NCBI GenBank assembly: GCA_964384025.1
Contig: CAYLJJ010000029.1
Coordinates: 1-60,328, forward strand
Origin: CAYLJJ01 sp964384025
GTDB taxonomy: Bacteria; Myxococcota_A; Bradymonadia; UBA7976; UBA1532
Direction of reading: 5' to 3'
Length of the DNA: 60,328 bases
Shown: piece by piece, positions 60,134-60,328 of the stretch
Layout: every line of letters begins with the position of its first letter
Numbering within the stretch: position 1 is the stretch's first letter
Position numbers and translations under genes: made by a program
Notes under the pieces: model-generated
What the model was told of the DNA's origin: nothing
The model's input: the letters and a program-made list of their open reading frames with translations, nothing else
The model's database searches: none

Positions 60134-60206
60134 AATTTTAAATCCTTAATCCCTGAGTGAATATCTTAATATTTTCACAAAGAATCCTGAGTTCATCTCA
60201 TTATTC

Positions 60207-60328
60207 CTGAGTCCGCCGGATTTTGTGGTTGATTCATTCTAAGGGGTTACGTCCACTCATGGCTGCGGCAACAAGCAAATTCTGTAGCCAATTCTCGTGG
60301 TATGAGAAGCCATTGATATCTTGAAAGG
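60207..60328. repeat. Direct repeat, copy 2 (runs off the window)
   Basis: Second copy of the 122-bp sequence at 58815, one mismatch, same orientation, cut by the window end so the real repeat may be longer. The two copies bracket 1.27 kb holding the broken Cys-rich lipoprotein gene and the SurA-like fragment. Confidence 0.85.

Overview
The window looks like a chromosome segment of a GC-rich delta-proteobacterium in the broad old sense (Myxococcota or Bradymonadia-like). The clues are many lipoproteins with Gly-rich linkers, MopE-type Cys/Asp metal-binding repeats and thrombospondin-type-3 calcium repeats, a CHASE3 chemoreceptor, a VWA-FHA protein, a full-length major-vault-protein homologue and a classic rpmF-plsX-acpP-fabF-rib-nusB operon. 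Taxonomy is inferred from gene content only. Very AT-rich intergenic patches interrupt the GC-rich genes, and both window ends are AT-rich accessory DNA.

Layout. 1-0.4 kb: tail of an AT-rich gene cut by the window edge. 0.7-3.7 kb: a membrane protein, a lipoprotein and a secreted two-repeat protein. 4.1-7.7 kb (minus): lipoprotein, recD, RecU-like nuclease. 8.3-11.3 kb: chemoreceptor and CBS-pair protein between AT-rich flanks. 11.7-12.4 kb: secreted protein. 12.4-20.9 kb (minus): a 12-gene operon running DUF177, rpmF, plsX, acpP, fabF, rpiB, ribD, ribE, ribBA, ribH, nusB and a signal-peptidase-like gene. 21.1-26.7 kb (plus): secA and the vault-protein homologue. 26.7-32.3 kb (minus): an MXAN_5187-type membrane protein, a family-2 glycosyltransferase, a FliA/WhiG-type sigma factor and a lipoprotein. 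32.5-35.6 kb (plus): sugar nucleotidyltransferase and VWA-FHA protein, then an IS5-type transposase fragment.

36.0-44.1 kb (minus) is a tight string of eight genes: MopE-type lipoprotein, M14 peptidase, DUF493, lipoprotein, SAM hydroxide adenosyltransferase, lipoprotein, TrmA-family methyltransferase and bifunctional nuclease. 44.2-50.1 kb (minus) carries a PqaA-type hydrolase lipoprotein with an 18-bp coding repeat, a toroid plus TSP3 lipoprotein, and recN. 50.3-53.4 kb (plus) is a translationally coupled sensory operon (Zn-ribbon protein, substrate-binding lipoprotein, histidine kinase, LuxR-type regulator), followed by convergent trmH.

54.2-60.3 kb is an AT-rich accessory island. It holds an unusual nested inverted repeat, three coupled lipoprotein genes including a second MopE-repeat protein, two reading frames each broken by one base at a homopolymer, a membrane-anchored SurA-like fragment, and a 122-bp direct repeat whose second copy runs off the window.

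The most striking items are the bacterial vault-protein homologue beside secA, a signal peptidase I fold in which both catalytic residues are replaced, a RibBA whose GTP cyclohydrolase II half lacks its zinc cysteines, recD linked to a RecU-like nuclease, and the repeat-bounded island with paired frameshifts. No tRNA, rRNA, CRISPR array, complete insertion sequence or recognisable riboswitch was seen.
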